Of a stretch of DNA of 13,554 nt, positions 5,725 through 13,554 are shown piece by piece; the stretch's first letter is position 1; each line of letters begins with the position of its first letter. Origin of the DNA: Bacillota bacterium. GTDB taxonomy: Bacteria > Bacillota > Clostridia > Oscillospirales > Ruminococcaceae. The position numbers and the translations under genes were made by a program. Under the pieces are notes generated by a model. It did no database searches, had not been told where the DNA came from, and worked only from the letters and a program-made list of their open reading frames with translations. The stretch spans positions 1-13,554 of the forward strand of contig JAEWNU010000009.1 of NCBI GenBank assembly GCA_023456995.1. Reading direction: 5' to 3'.

Positions 5725-7710
5725 ATGAGACAGAAAAGTAGGCTCTATCGACCTGTCTTTTATCTGATGCTATTTGAGCTGGCTGCGGTTTCGTTGGCGG
5801 CATTGTATTTTGATTTTACTTTTTTTTATACCGTGGTCACCATATCTTTGATCTCGATTGGCTTGGCGCTGTTTTACATAGTTCGAGCCGACCGTGAGAT
5901 TGATCGCTTTGTCGCGCAGCTCGGAGATCAAATAAGCAAGATGCAGACCGACACGCTTGTTTCGCTGCCCATGCCGGTTATGGTAGCGGATGATAAGGGC
6001 GAGCTGCTTTGGTATAACGACTACTGTCGTACACATCTGTTTTTCGACGGTGAACGCTTCGGCCATCCTATCAGTGAAATTCTCGGCGAGATAAGCGGCG
6101 AGGAGGACAGTTTTGCTATTGAGTTTAAAGATCGCTCCTACACCGTTTATTCGGCCCGGGGCACTCGTGACAGCGACAAAAGCCCAGCGCCGGAGGTTGA
6201 ACGTTCGTTATTTATCTATTATTTATGTGATGATACAGACTTAAAACGCGATGCGCAACAGTACTGGGCATCGCGCCCCTCGATGCTGGCCATCATGATA
6301 GACAGTCTCGATGAAGCGTTACAGGATGCCAAGGAGAATGAACGCTCTCAGCTAATGGCACAAGTGGAATATGTTATTGAGCAGTTTGTGGGTGACCACG
6401 ATGGCTTTGTCATTAAAACTGACCGTGACCGTTTTTTTGCGGTTATCGAGGAGCGTCACATGCCGGGGATTGTTGAAAAGCGTTTTGCATTGCTTGACCG
6501 CGTGCGCGCGCTTTCAAGCGTGGATAAAATTCCGGTGACACTGTCGATTGGCGTTGCAAGAAATGTCGCTTCCTATCCCGAGGGCGAGCAGGCGGCGCGT
6601 CAGGCGCTGGATATGGCACAGGGTCGCGGCGGTGATCAGGCTGCTGTCAAAACGCCCAACGGCTATGATTTTTACGGTGGCGTTTCCAAAGGCATAGAAA
6701 AACGCACGAAGGTCAAGACGCGCATTGTTGCCACTGCGCTTGCGGAGTTGATTGATTCAAGTTCTAATGTCATTATAATGGGTCACAAGTTTGCAGATTT
6801 GGACAGCCTGGGTGCTGCGGTTGGCCTGTTGCGACCGATAAGACAGATGGGCAAAACCGCTGTAATCGCAATCAACCGCTCTCGCAATCTTGTCAAAACC
6901 CTGATTGATCGGTTGGAGAAGAATGGCTATGAAAATAGCTTCCTAAACCCGTCCGACATTATTGATACCATCACGCCCAACACGCTGCTCATTATTGTGG
7001 ATACGCACCTGGAACATGTTCTGGAGTCCGTGGAACTTTACCGGGCTTGCAAAAATGTGGCGATTATCGACCATCACCGCCGAATGGTCGGTTATATCGA
7101 CAATGCAGTTATTTTCTATCACGAACCTTATGCATCTTCGGCTTCAGAGATGGTTACCGAACTGATACAGTATTTTGGTGACAAGCACCGTATCACCCGT
7201 GCTGAGGCAGAGGCGCTTTTGGCGGGTATTATGCTAGATACCCGAAACTTTGTCATCCGCACCGGCGTGCGCACCTTTGAGGCGGCAGCCTATCTGCGGC
7301 GTCAGGGTGCGGATACTGTTGAGGTACGAAAGCTGTTTTCCTCGTCAATGGAATTCTACCAGCGCCGGGCCCGGGTGGTTTCCTCTGCGGAAATATACCA
7401 TCGTTGTGCCATTGCCACAGCGACTGCAATGAATGAAGATATCAAGCTTGTTGCGCCGCAGGCGGCTGATGAATTGTTAAATATTAGCGATGTGGATGCC
7501 TCATTTGTGCTCTATGAATATGATGATGGCATTTCTATTTCGGCACGCTCAATGGGGAAGATGAATGTTCAGGTTATCATGGAGGCGCTTGGCGGCGGTG
7601 GGCACCAGACTATGGCGGCGACCCAGACTCCGGACATTTCGATGGAGGATGCACGTCAAAAGCTGCTTGAAGCCATTGAAGATTACACACAGCAAAACCA
7701 TATTGCCTAA
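5725..7710 (+). CDS. gdpP: Cyclic-di-AMP phosphodiesterase GdpP
   Basis: This 661-residue membrane protein hydrolyses the second messenger c-di-AMP to pApA, and so influences potassium/osmolyte balance and cell-wall stress. Two transmembrane segments (about residues 11-28 and 32-53) are followed by a PAS-like domain (about 75-150). A degenerate GGDEF domain then carries RGGDQ at 301-305 where a cyclase would have GGDEF. The DHH phosphoesterase domain begins with MGHKFADLDSLGAA (352-365), has VDTH, and contains the DHH triad at 449-451. The DHHA1 domain ends with GGGGHQ (623-628). Domain order and length agree with Bacillus GdpP (YybT). ATG at 5725 is preferred over GTG at 5722 because AGGAG (5714-5718) is 6 nt from the ATG and only 3 from the GTG. 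The position directly before rplI and dnaB is the usual one in Firmicutes. Confidence 0.96.
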   Translation: MRQKSRLYRPVFYLMLFELAAVSLAALYFDFTFFYTVVTISLISIGLALFYIVRADREIDRFVAQLGDQISKMQTDTLVSLPMPVMVADDKGELLWYNDYCRTHLFFDGERFGHPISEILGEISGEEDSFAIEFKDRSYTVYSARGTRDSDKSPAPEVERSLFIYYLCDDTDLKRDAQQYWASRPSMLAIMIDSLDEALQDAKENERSQLMAQVEYVIEQFVGDHDGFVIKTDRDRFFAVIEERHMPGIVEKRFALLDRVRALSSVDKIPVTLSIGVARNVASYPEGEQAARQALDMAQGRGGDQAAVKTPNGYDFYGGVSKGIEKRTKVKTRIVATALAELIDSSSNVIIMGHKFADLDSLGAAVGLLRPIRQMGKTAVIAINRSRNLVKTLIDRLEKNGYENSFLNPSDIIDTITPNTLLIIVDTHLEHVLESVELYRACKNVAIIDHHRRMVGYIDNAVIFYHEPYASSASEMVTELIQYFGDKHRITRAEAEALLAGIMLDTRNFVIRTGVRTFEAAAYLRRQGADTVEVRKLFSSSMEFYQRRARVVSSAEIYHRCAIATATAMNEDIKLVAPQAADELLNISDVDASFVLYEYDDGISISARSMGKMNVQVIMEALGGGGHQTMAATQTPDISMEDARQKLLEAIEDYTQQNHIA

Positions 7711-7715
7711 CTTGC

Positions 7716-7731
7716 TGTTTAAATTTAAACA
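7716..7731. repeat. Perfect 16-bp palindrome just upstream of the rplI ribosome binding site
   Basis: TGTTTAAATTTAAACA is its own reverse complement and occupies most of the 37-nt gdpP-rplI gap. It ends 2 nt before the rplI GGAGG (7734-7738). Being nearly all A/T it would make a weak RNA hairpin. A protein site or chance are both possible. Confidence 0.6.
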
Positions 7732-7747
7732 CTGGAGGTACACTTAA

Positions 7748-8191
7748 ATGAAGGTAATTTTATTAGCGGATGTCAAGGGAACCGGTAAAAAGGGCGAGCT
7801 TCACGAGGTATCAGATGGATACGCCCGTAATTTTTTGATGCCTAAAAAGTTGGCCCAGCCCGCTACCGCGCAGGCGGTGGGCGAAATGAAGGCCAAGCAG
7901 GATTCGGCAGCACACCGCGCAGAGGTTGAGCGTCAGAATGCTGAGGCTCTGGCTAAAAAGCTCAACGCTATGACCGTCAAGGTGCACGCCAAAGCAGGCG
8001 TAGGCGGAAGACTGTTCGGTGCTGTTACCACCAAGGAGATTGCAGACGCCATGACCGAGCAGCTCGGAACGGCGATTGATAAGAAAAAAGTTTCGATCGA
8101 CGGGGACATCAAGGCCTACGGCGAGTACGAAGCGGTTATTAAGCTGCATGCAGGTATCGCGGCAAAAACCAAAGTTATTGTTTGCGAGTAA
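7748..8191 (+). CDS. rplI: 50S ribosomal protein L9
   Basis: This 147-residue protein of the large ribosomal subunit binds 23S rRNA near the base of the L1 stalk and helps maintain reading-frame fidelity. The N-terminal domain ([17 protein letters not shown]...[16 protein letters not shown]) is the family signature. A long connecting alpha-helix rich in A, E, K and R (about residues 41-75) follows, then the C-terminal domain with [15 protein letters not shown]. Length is normal. The start has GGAGG 9 nt upstream. The gene follows gdpP by 37 nt with no terminator, so it is likely part of the same transcript. Confidence 0.98.
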   Translation: MKVILLADVKGTGKKGELHEVSDGYARNFLMPKKLAQPATAQAVGEMKAKQDSAAHRAEVERQNAEALAKKLNAMTVKVHAKAGVGGRLFGAVTTKEIADAMTEQLGTAIDKKKVSIDGDIKAYGEYEAVIKLHAGIAAKTKVIVCE

Positions 8192-8211
8192 GAATAATTG
8201 CCCATTATAAT
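8182..8211 (+). promoter_or_regulatory. Candidate internal promoter for dnaB
   Basis: TTGCGA (8182-8187, inside the last codons of rplI), an 18-nt spacer and a perfect TATAAT (8206-8211) lie in the 97-bp rplI-dnaB gap. The predicted leader is about 70 nt. The -35 box is only partly conserved and the spacing is one base long, so the call is moderate. Confidence 0.45.
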
Positions 8212-8275
8212 CGCTGCGCGGTTTATTTTCTGCCGGCGGTCAATTTCTGACGCGCTTTTTGACTCATTCAGGCAC

Positions 8276-8281
8276 GGGAGG
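8276..8281 (+). promoter_or_regulatory. Ribosome binding site that fixes the dnaB start
   Basis: GGGAGG lies 7 nt before GTG at 8289. A longer in-frame start (TTG at 8259) has no ribosome binding site and would place this one inside the coding region. DnaB homologues also begin close to the residues following 8289. Confidence 0.85.
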
Positions 8282-8288
8282 TCTTGGG

Positions 8289-9662
8289 GTGGAGAATAAA
8301 TTTGAGAATTATTTCGGCGCGACGCCGCAGGAGCTTCCTTATAATCTTGAGGCGGAACAGTCGGTACTCGGCGCCGTTCTCATCGATTCGCAATGTGTGC
8401 CGGAAGTGCTTAAATATCTAAAACCCGAAAGTTTTTATCGCCAGCAGCACCGCGATATTTTTTCGATTGTTATGCGGATGTTTATCGCCTCTGAGACGAT
8501 AGACTTCATCACGATTTTAGAGCAGGTTTGTCGCGAGGACGTTTTTCCTACCGACCAGGATGCCAAAATCTATCTGACACAGCTGGCGCAGGTGGTGCCA
8601 ACTGCCGGCAATGCCGAAGCCTACGCCCGCATCGTTCGCGAAAAATATTATCTGCGCAGCTTGATTTCCACCTTTGAGCAGGTTATTGGTGCTTCCCGCG
8701 AGGGCAACACCGACGCGAATCTGCTTATGGACATGGCCGAGCAGGGGATCTATGATCTGCGGCAGGGACGAGATTCTTCCGGCTTTACGCATATCAAGGA
8801 CGTCATTGCGGGAACCTATGACCGTTTGCAGCGTTTAAGCGGTGAGGACCGCGAACAGTATGTGGGTATCCCAACCGGATATCCGTTGCTTGATAACGTT
8901 ATCATGGGTCTGAACAAATCCGACCTTATTGTGTTGGCAGCCCGACCAGGTATGGGTAAGACCGCCTTTGCTTTGAACATTGCGATGAATGTCGCCAAGC
9001 AAAAACGCAAGGTCGCTATATTCTCGTTGGAAATGAGCAACGAGCAGCTCGTGGAGCGACTGATTTCCTCCGAGGGGCTTATCGCCTCAGAAAACCTACA
9101 CCGCGGAAATATTTCGCTGGAAGATTGGGAGAAAATTGCGGTCGCCACACAAAAATTGACCCCGCTACCTATTTATCTGGACGACACAGCGGGCATACAT
9201 ATTGGTGAAATGAAGGGTAAGCTGCGCAGACTGCGCGACGTTTCGCTGGTTGTAATCGATTATCTTCAGCTCATGACCGGTGGCGACGGCTCCAAACGCC
9301 GCAGCGAAAACCGTGTTCAAGAGGTTTCGGAGATGACGCGTTCACTGAAAATTATGGCGAAGGAGTTCAATGTACCGGTCATCGTACTGTCGCAGCTTTC
9401 TCGCGGCCCTGAAACGCGTACCGACCGGCGACCGATGCTGTCGGATTTGCGCGAATCCGGCTCGATCGAACAGGACGCCGATATTGTCATGATGCTTTAC
9501 CGCGCGGCCTATTATGCCAAAAATGATCCCAACGTGCCGCAGGGCGAAGCGGAATGTATCGTGGCTAAAAACCGTCACGGCACAACCGGCAGCGTTAAAT
9601 TCGGCTGGGATGGCGCGCATACGACTTTCACAACACCGGAGCTTGCACGTGATGAAGGATAG
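8289..9662 (+). CDS. dnaB: Replicative DNA helicase DnaB
   Basis: This 457-residue protein forms the hexameric ring helicase that unwinds DNA at the replication fork (called DnaC in Bacillus subtilis). The N-terminal domain opens with PQELPYNLEAEQSVLGAVLID. The RecA-like C-terminal domain starts near residue 180 (GIPTGYPLLDNVIMGLNKSDLIVLAARPGMGKT). Walker A is ARPGMGKT at 218-225. SLEMSNEQLVERLI, Walker B with D324 in VVIDYLQLM, SQLSRGPETR, and the DLRESGSIEQDAD arginine-finger region are all present. Length is normal and there is no intein at the usual insertion sites. It is preceded by rplI, and its last 11 bases overlap tilS. Confidence 0.98.
   Translation: MENKFENYFGATPQELPYNLEAEQSVLGAVLIDSQCVPEVLKYLKPESFYRQQHRDIFSIVMRMFIASETIDFITILEQVCREDVFPTDQDAKIYLTQLAQVVPTAGNAEAYARIVREKYYLRSLISTFEQVIGASREGNTDANLLMDMAEQGIYDLRQGRDSSGFTHIKDVIAGTYDRLQRLSGEDREQYVGIPTGYPLLDNVIMGLNKSDLIVLAARPGMGKTAFALNIAMNVAKQKRKVAIFSLEMSNEQLVERLISSEGLIASENLHRGNISLEDWEKIAVATQKLTPLPIYLDDTAGIHIGEMKGKLRRLRDVSLVVIDYLQLMTGGDGSKRRSENRVQEVSEMTRSLKIMAKEFNVPVIVLSQLSRGPETRTDRRPMLSDLRESGSIEQDADIVMMLYRAAYYAKNDPNVPQGEAECIVAKNRHGTTGSVKFGWDGAHTTFTTPELARDEG
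9638..9641 (+). promoter_or_regulatory. Ribosome binding site of tilS inside dnaB
   Basis: GGAG within the last dnaB codons lies 7 nt before GTG at 9649 and 10 nt before ATG at 9652, so either could start tilS. Longer in-frame starts back to 9514 would overlap dnaB by about 150 bp and lack a ribosome binding site. Confidence 0.5.
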
Positions 9663-11073
9663 CGTTTTAAAAACCATTGAGTCACACCAAATGATTAAGC
9701 AGGGCGAAAACGTCATTGTCGGGCTTTCCGGCGGTGCGGATTCGGTTGCCCTGCTTTGCGTTTTATATTCTCTTAAAAGTGAACTGAATATTGACCTCTC
9801 GGCCTGCCATGTCAACCATAATCTGCGCGGGGAAGAGAGTCTTCGCGATGAATGCTTTTGTCGGGCGCTTTGCAGCCGGTTGGGTGTTTCGCTTGCCGTA
9901 AAAAGCGTCGATGTGCTGTCCTATTGCGCCCAAAACAAATGCGCCACCGAAGAGGGGGCGCGCAACCTACGTTATCAGGCTTTAAAAGACCTTGACCCTA
10001 ACGCTAAAATTGCGACTGCGCATACGCTTTCAGACAATGCCGAAACACTATTGCTAAATCTAACGCGTGGCGCGGCACTCGAAGGACTGTGTGGTATTCC
10101 TCCTGTTAGAGATAACATTATTCGTCCGCTGATCAACTGCACTCGTGAGGAGGTGGAGGACTATCTCAAATCGCTAGGGCAGGACTTCGTCACTGACTCG
10201 ACTAACCTTTCATATGATTATAGACGCAATCGCATTCGCCACACGCTAATACCGCTGCTAAAAGCACTCAATCCTTCCTTTGAGCATGCGGTGCGCCGCA
10301 CTATTGACGCCTTGCAGGCGGATAAGGCACTTTTAGGGCAGATGATGGCACGAGCGATGGTTGAGGCGTCACTACCAGAAGCGCCCATGACGCTACCAGA
10401 TTGGGCCAAACGCCTGACGCCATTTATACCAAGGCGAAAAAGTTGGTCACGTGTGGCGCTGCTGAGCCAGCCCAAGCCGGTTCGACTGCGTTGCTATAAA
10501 GAAATGCTCATTTTGGCGGGCCAGCGCTACGATGCCGATCGGTTGGCACTTGTTGATGATTTGGTGTTAACGGGCAGCGGGGGTATTTCGCTTGACGATT
10601 GTAGCACGCTTCGCTGCGACGGCAAGGTCCTTTTTCTCGAGACACTGTCCATACCGCCTGTTTTAGAAAAACAACAAATTTTACTCTTGGAAATGGGAAT
10701 TCCAAGAAAAATCTCACTAAACCGTGGTGCTTTCCTTGAAATATGCGAAATTGATAAAACAGAGATAAAATTTTTTGTAAATAACCGCAGTTTGCAATTT
10801 AAAAACGTAATTGACTGTGATAGAATAAATAAGATTATCACCCTGCGTTCACGCGCAGCAGGTGATAGAATTGCGCTTGTGGGGCATAATTGCACACAAT
10901 CGCTTAAAAAGCTGCTTAATGCAGTGGCTGTTCCAGCGCCGCTCAGAGATGCTTTGGCTGTCTTGAGCGATGAAGAGGGCCCTGTATGGATTGAAGGGCT
11001 CGGCGTCAGTGAACGAGCCGCTATTTCACAGAATACCCGGCGCGCAGTGCTGATCACAATACAGGAGGAATGA
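9652..11073 (+). CDS. tilS: tRNA(Ile)-lysidine synthase
   Basis: This 473-residue ATP-dependent enzyme attaches lysine to C34 of the CAU-anticodon tRNA-Ile, producing lysidine so that the tRNA reads AUA codons. The PP-loop motif SGGADS is at residues 26-31. ACHVNHNLRGEES, the ATAHTLSDNAETLLLNL motif and the TDSTNLSYDYRRNRIRH segment define the N-terminal catalytic domain. A middle substrate-binding domain and the C-terminal domain (TLRSRAAGDRIAL...SLKKLLN...VPAPLRD) follow. Length matches the family. The start overlaps the dnaB end by 11 bp, which suggests translational coupling; GTG at 9649 is an alternative. The order tilS-hpt-ftsH is conserved across Firmicutes, which supports the call. 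Confidence 0.96.
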   Translation: MKDSVLKTIESHQMIKQGENVIVGLSGGADSVALLCVLYSLKSELNIDLSACHVNHNLRGEESLRDECFCRALCSRLGVSLAVKSVDVLSYCAQNKCATEEGARNLRYQALKDLDPNAKIATAHTLSDNAETLLLNLTRGAALEGLCGIPPVRDNIIRPLINCTREEVEDYLKSLGQDFVTDSTNLSYDYRRNRIRHTLIPLLKALNPSFEHAVRRTIDALQADKALLGQMMARAMVEASLPEAPMTLPDWAKRLTPFIPRRKSWSRVALLSQPKPVRLRCYKEMLILAGQRYDADRLALVDDLVLTGSGGISLDDCSTLRCDGKVLFLETLSIPPVLEKQQILLLEMGIPRKISLNRGAFLEICEIDKTEIKFFVNNRSLQFKNVIDCDRINKIITLRSRAAGDRIALVGHNCTQSLKKLLNAVAVPAPLRDALAVLSDEEGPVWIEGLGVSERAAISQNTRRAVLITIQEE

Positions 11074-11079
11074 CAAAAA

Positions 11080-11619
11080 GTGCAAAACGATATTCAGAAG
11101 GTACTTATTTCCGAAGATGAATTGAGAAATAAGGTTGCGGAGCTAGGACGCCAGATTTCAGAGGATTATAAAGACAAAAACCTGATGCTGGTTAGTGTGC
11201 TCAAGGGCTCGGTGGTATTTATGGCAGATCTGATGCGCGCCATCACTATTCCGGCCTCTATTGATTTTATGTCTGTATCCAGCTATGGCAGCGGCGTTAA
11301 GACCACCGGTGTCGTAAAAATCATCAAGGATCTTGACGAGGTGCTCACCGGCAAGGACATTTTGATTGTCGAGGATATTCTCGACTCGGGCATGACGCTT
11401 GCCTATCTTAAAGAGCATATCGGAGCCAAGGACGCCAAAAGCATTCGCATTGCGACCCTTCTAGATAAGCCTGAGCGGCGCCGCGTCAACATCGTGCCAG
11501 ACTACAAAGGCTTTGTTGTACCGGATGAATTCGTAGTCGGTTACGGCTTAGACTTCGATGAAAAATATCGCAATCTACCGTATGTGGGCATTCTCAAGCC
11601 CTGCGTCTATGAAAAATAA
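11080..11619 (+). CDS. hpt: Hypoxanthine phosphoribosyltransferase
   Basis: This 179-residue enzyme salvages hypoxanthine and guanine to IMP and GMP using PRPP. The PRPP-binding loop VEDILDSGMTL is at residues 97-107. LVSVLKGSVVFMADL supplies the conserved cis-peptide KG, and DFMSVSSYGSG is the flexible active-site loop. The C-terminal VVPDEFVVGYGLDFDEKYRNLPYVG is characteristic of bacterial Hpt. The start is GTG, with AGGAGG at 11063-11068; the 11-nt spacing is slightly long. The gene starts 6 nt after tilS. An ATG at 11070 overlaps the tilS stop but is out of frame and ends quickly. Confidence 0.97.
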   Translation: MQNDIQKVLISEDELRNKVAELGRQISEDYKDKNLMLVSVLKGSVVFMADLMRAITIPASIDFMSVSSYGSGVKTTGVVKIIKDLDEVLTGKDILIVEDILDSGMTLAYLKEHIGAKDAKSIRIATLLDKPERRRVNIVPDYKGFVVPDEFVVGYGLDFDEKYRNLPYVGILKPCVYEK

Positions 11620-11628
11620 TATTTAGCA

Positions 11629-11633
11629 GGGAG
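11629..11633 (+). promoter_or_regulatory. Ribosome binding site deciding the TTG start of ftsH
   Basis: GGGAG lies 8 nt before TTG at 11642. The ATG at 11638 is only 4 nt away and stops after three codons (ATG ATT GAA TAA), so it cannot start ftsH. The next in-frame ATG lies after the first transmembrane segment. Confidence 0.75.
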
Positions 11634-11641
11634 TGTAATGA

Positions 11642-13554
11642 TTGAATAATTCTAACCAGCCGAATAAAAACCCCAATCAGGGTCCTGGGCAGAATCCGCG
11701 CAACAGCTTCAACCCTAAAAACAACCGCGGCATCATTATTTATGTTGCCGTGCTGATTGCACTTGTGCTCATTGCCAGCAGTACTTTTGGGATGAGCAAA
11801 AAAGAGAGCACCTATAAATATTCCGAAATTGTTGCGTTCTTTGATGATAACAAAGTGCAGGAATATACCTTTGATCTCGGTACCGGCGAACTGAAATTTA
11901 AGCTCAAGGACGATAACGCGGAAAAAACCTACACGGTGCCCAATACCAATCTGTTTATCAATACGGTCCAGGAGAAGGTTGAGGAATATAACCGCGCAAA
12001 CCCCGAGAGTCGTGTTCCGTATAATCTTATACCGATAGCGACGATGCCGTTCTGGGTTTCCTATCTGCCGACGCTTCTGCTCATTGTTGCTATGGGCGCT
12101 TTGTGGTGGTTTACCATCAAGCAGTCGCGTGGCGGCGGCAATATCTCCGGTTTTGGCAAGGCCAAGGCACGTACCCCCGATCAGGGGCGCCGCGTAACCT
12201 TTGCCGACGTCGCTGGTGCGGATGAGGAAAAGGCCGAGCTGGTCGAGGTAGTCGAATTCCTAAAGTCGCCGGAGCGGTTTAATACGCTTGGCGCACGCAT
12301 TCCGAAGGGCGTTTTGCTTGTCGGCCCTCCCGGAACTGGTAAAACCCTGTTGGCCCGCGCTGTCGCGGGTGAGGCGGGCGCGCCGTTCTTTTCAATTTCC
12401 GGCTCTGATTTTGTCGAAATGTTTGTCGGCGTTGGTGCTTCGCGCGTTCGCGACCTGTTCGAGCAGGCAAAAAAGAGCGCGCCTGCCATTATCTTTATCG
12501 ATGAGATTGACGCTGTTGGCCGTCAACGTGGCGCAGGTTTGGGCGGCGGTCATGACGAGCGTGAACAGACCTTAAACCAGTTGCTGGTCGAGATGGATGG
12601 ATTCGGCTCAAATACTGGCGTTATTGTGGTTGCTGCAACCAACCGTCGTGATATCCTTGATCCGGCGCTGCTGCGCCCAGGCCGTTTTGACCGACAGATT
12701 GTTGTTGGCTATCCTGACATCAAGGGCCGCGAAGAAATTCTAAAGGTTCATTCCAAGAATAAGCCCCTTGGCCCCGACGTAAACTTGAGGACCATTGCTT
12801 CCACTACCGCGGGCTTCACTGGCGCGGATCTTGAGAATATTCTTAACGAAGCGGCGCTGCTGGCTGCCAGAAAGAACCTTAAAGCCATCACGATGGAAAC
12901 CGTTGAGGAAGCGACCATCAAGGTGATTGCGGGCCCTGAGAAAAAATCGCGCCTCATTACCGAAAAAGATAAGAAGCTTACCGCCTATCACGAGGCGGGT
13001 CACGCAGTGGTCACTTATTATATGGATACCGCCGACAAAGTGCATCAAGTGTCGATTATCCCCCGCGGTATGGCGGGTGGCTTCACCATGAGCCTGCCGA
13101 CTGAGGATAAGAGCTACCATACCCGCAAGGAGATGAAAGAGAACATCATCACCCTTCTGGGCGGTCGTGTGGCTGAGGCGCTGGTACTCGACGACATTTC
13201 GACGGGTGCTTCCAATGATATTGAACGCGCTACGAACATTGCCCGCGCAATGGTTACCCGCTATGGCTTTTCTGAAAAGCTTGGGCCTGTCGTTTACGGC
13301 CACGACCAGAGCGAAGTTTTCTTAGGGCGCGACTTCAACCAGTCCCGCAACTATTCCGAGGAGGTCGCCTCCGAAATCGACAATGAGATTCGCAATCTGG
13401 TTGAAGAGGGCTTCGAGCTGGCTAAGAACACCCTTGTCGAGCATATGGATCAGCTGGTGCTGATAGCCGAAACGCTCATCCGCTGCGAGAAGATTGATGC
13501 GGAGGATTTTGCAAGCCTGATGACCACGGGTGAAATGGCTTCGGCTAAAAAGAA
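11642..13554 (+). CDS. ftsH: ATP-dependent zinc metalloprotease FtsH (3'-partial)
   Basis: This is a membrane-anchored AAA+ protease that extracts and degrades misassembled membrane proteins and short-lived regulators. The 637 visible residues begin with an Asn/Pro/Gln-rich cytoplasmic tail of about 29 residues. Transmembrane helix 1 (about 30-50), an extracytoplasmic domain and transmembrane helix 2 (about 135-159) follow. The AAA+ domain has Walker A GPPGTGKT (228-235), the pore segment [14 protein letters not shown], Walker B IIFIDEID (283-290) and the second region of homology [20 protein letters not shown]. The zinc-protease motif HEAGH is at 450-454, with the third ligand Asp near 526 in [10 protein letters not shown]. 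The frame is open at the window edge, and family length suggests only a short C-terminal tail is missing. The start is TTG at 11642, 22 nt after hpt. Confidence 0.97.
   Translation, partial: MNNSNQPNKNPNQGPGQNPRNSFNPKNNRGIIIYVAVLIALVLIASSTFGMSKKESTYKYSEIVAFFDDNKVQEYTFDLGTGELKFKLKDDNAEKTYTVPNTNLFINTVQEKVEEYNRANPESRVPYNLIPIATMPFWVSYLPTLLLIVAMGALWWFTIKQSRGGGNISGFGKAKARTPDQGRRVTFADVAGADEEKAELVEVVEFLKSPERFNTLGARIPKGVLLVGPPGTGKTLLARAVAGEAGAPFFSISGSDFVEMFVGVGASRVRDLFEQAKKSAPAIIFIDEIDAVGRQRGAGLGGGHDEREQTLNQLLVEMDGFGSNTGVIVVAATNRRDILDPALLRPGRFDRQIVVGYPDIKGREEILKVHSKNKPLGPDVNLRTIASTTAGFTGADLENILNEAALLAARKNLKAITMETVEEATIKVIAGPEKKSRLITEKDKKLTAYHEAGHAVVTYYMDTADKVHQVSIIPRGMAGGFTMSLPTEDKSYHTRKEMKENIITLLGGRVAEALVLDDISTGASNDIERATNIARAMVTRYGFSEKLGPVVYGHDQSEVFLGRDFNQSRNYSEEVASEIDNEIRNLVEEGFELAKNTLVEHMDQLVLIAETLIRCEKIDAEDFASLMTTGEMASAKK

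Noticed and set aside
8192..8288. Attenuator or riboswitch before dnaB
   Set aside because: Only a 5-bp GCGCG/CGCGC pairing followed by five Ts is visible, with a long loop. This is too weak to call.
9514..9651. Longer tilS beginning at 9514
   Set aside because: It would overlap dnaB by about 150 bp. The added residues precede the normal TilS N-terminus and there is no ribosome binding site.
12740..13303. Minus-strand ORF of 187 codons within ftsH
   Set aside because: It is antisense to the AAA+ and protease domains of ftsH, and its sequence shows no domain. It is a by-product of codon bias.
1..13554. Defence island, mobile element or novel multi-gene system
   Set aside because: Every substantial gene is a recognisable housekeeping family in a gene order common in Clostridia. 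There are no transposase, integrase, toxin-antitoxin or restriction genes.

Overview
This window looks like a core-genome segment of a Gram-positive anaerobe of the class Clostridia, probably an Oscillospiraceae/Ruminococcaceae-type organism. That placement is an inference. It rests on an RNase J with a long N-terminal extension, GdpP directly followed by rplI and dnaB, the tilS-hpt-ftsH cluster, a minimal IscS-IscU pair without iscR or chaperone genes, strong GGAGG ribosome binding sites, frequent GTG/TTG starts, and near-consensus sigma-A promoters. There are no tRNA or rRNA genes, insertion sequences, phage genes or CRISPR arrays. I found no convincing undescribed multi-gene system; what merits a second look is unusual protein architecture and regulatory layout.

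Left part (1-2661). The window opens inside a plus-strand gene encoding the C-terminal tail of an Amt ammonium channel fused in frame to a complete P-II domain. It ends at 536. After a short stretch with a possible decayed membrane ORF comes a 15-bp hairpin (699-731) that separates it from the convergent minus-strand iscS-iscU pair for Fe-S cluster assembly. Upstream of iscS is a roughly 190-bp region with a candidate promoter.

Divergent RNA-metabolism locus (2662-5642). rnhA (RNase HI, minus) and rnj (RNase J, plus) diverge from a 276-bp region. Their promoters lie back to back, with an inverted repeat exactly between the two -35 boxes. rnj has a perfect TTGACA-N17-TATAAT promoter, a leader of about 138 nt and a strong terminator. 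Its product carries about 175 extra N-terminal residues containing a threefold 12-residue repeat.

Right part (5643-13554, all plus). A promoter overlapping the rnj terminator tail starts a run of closely spaced genes: gdpP (c-di-AMP phosphodiesterase), rplI (ribosomal protein L9), dnaB (replicative helicase, with its own candidate promoter), tilS (tRNA-Ile lysidine synthase), hpt (hypoxanthine phosphoribosyltransferase) and ftsH (membrane AAA+ protease, cut by the window end). The genes cover signalling, translation, replication, purine salvage and membrane protein quality control. dnaB and tilS overlap, and tilS, hpt and ftsH follow with gaps of 6 and 22 nt, so co-transcription is likely.
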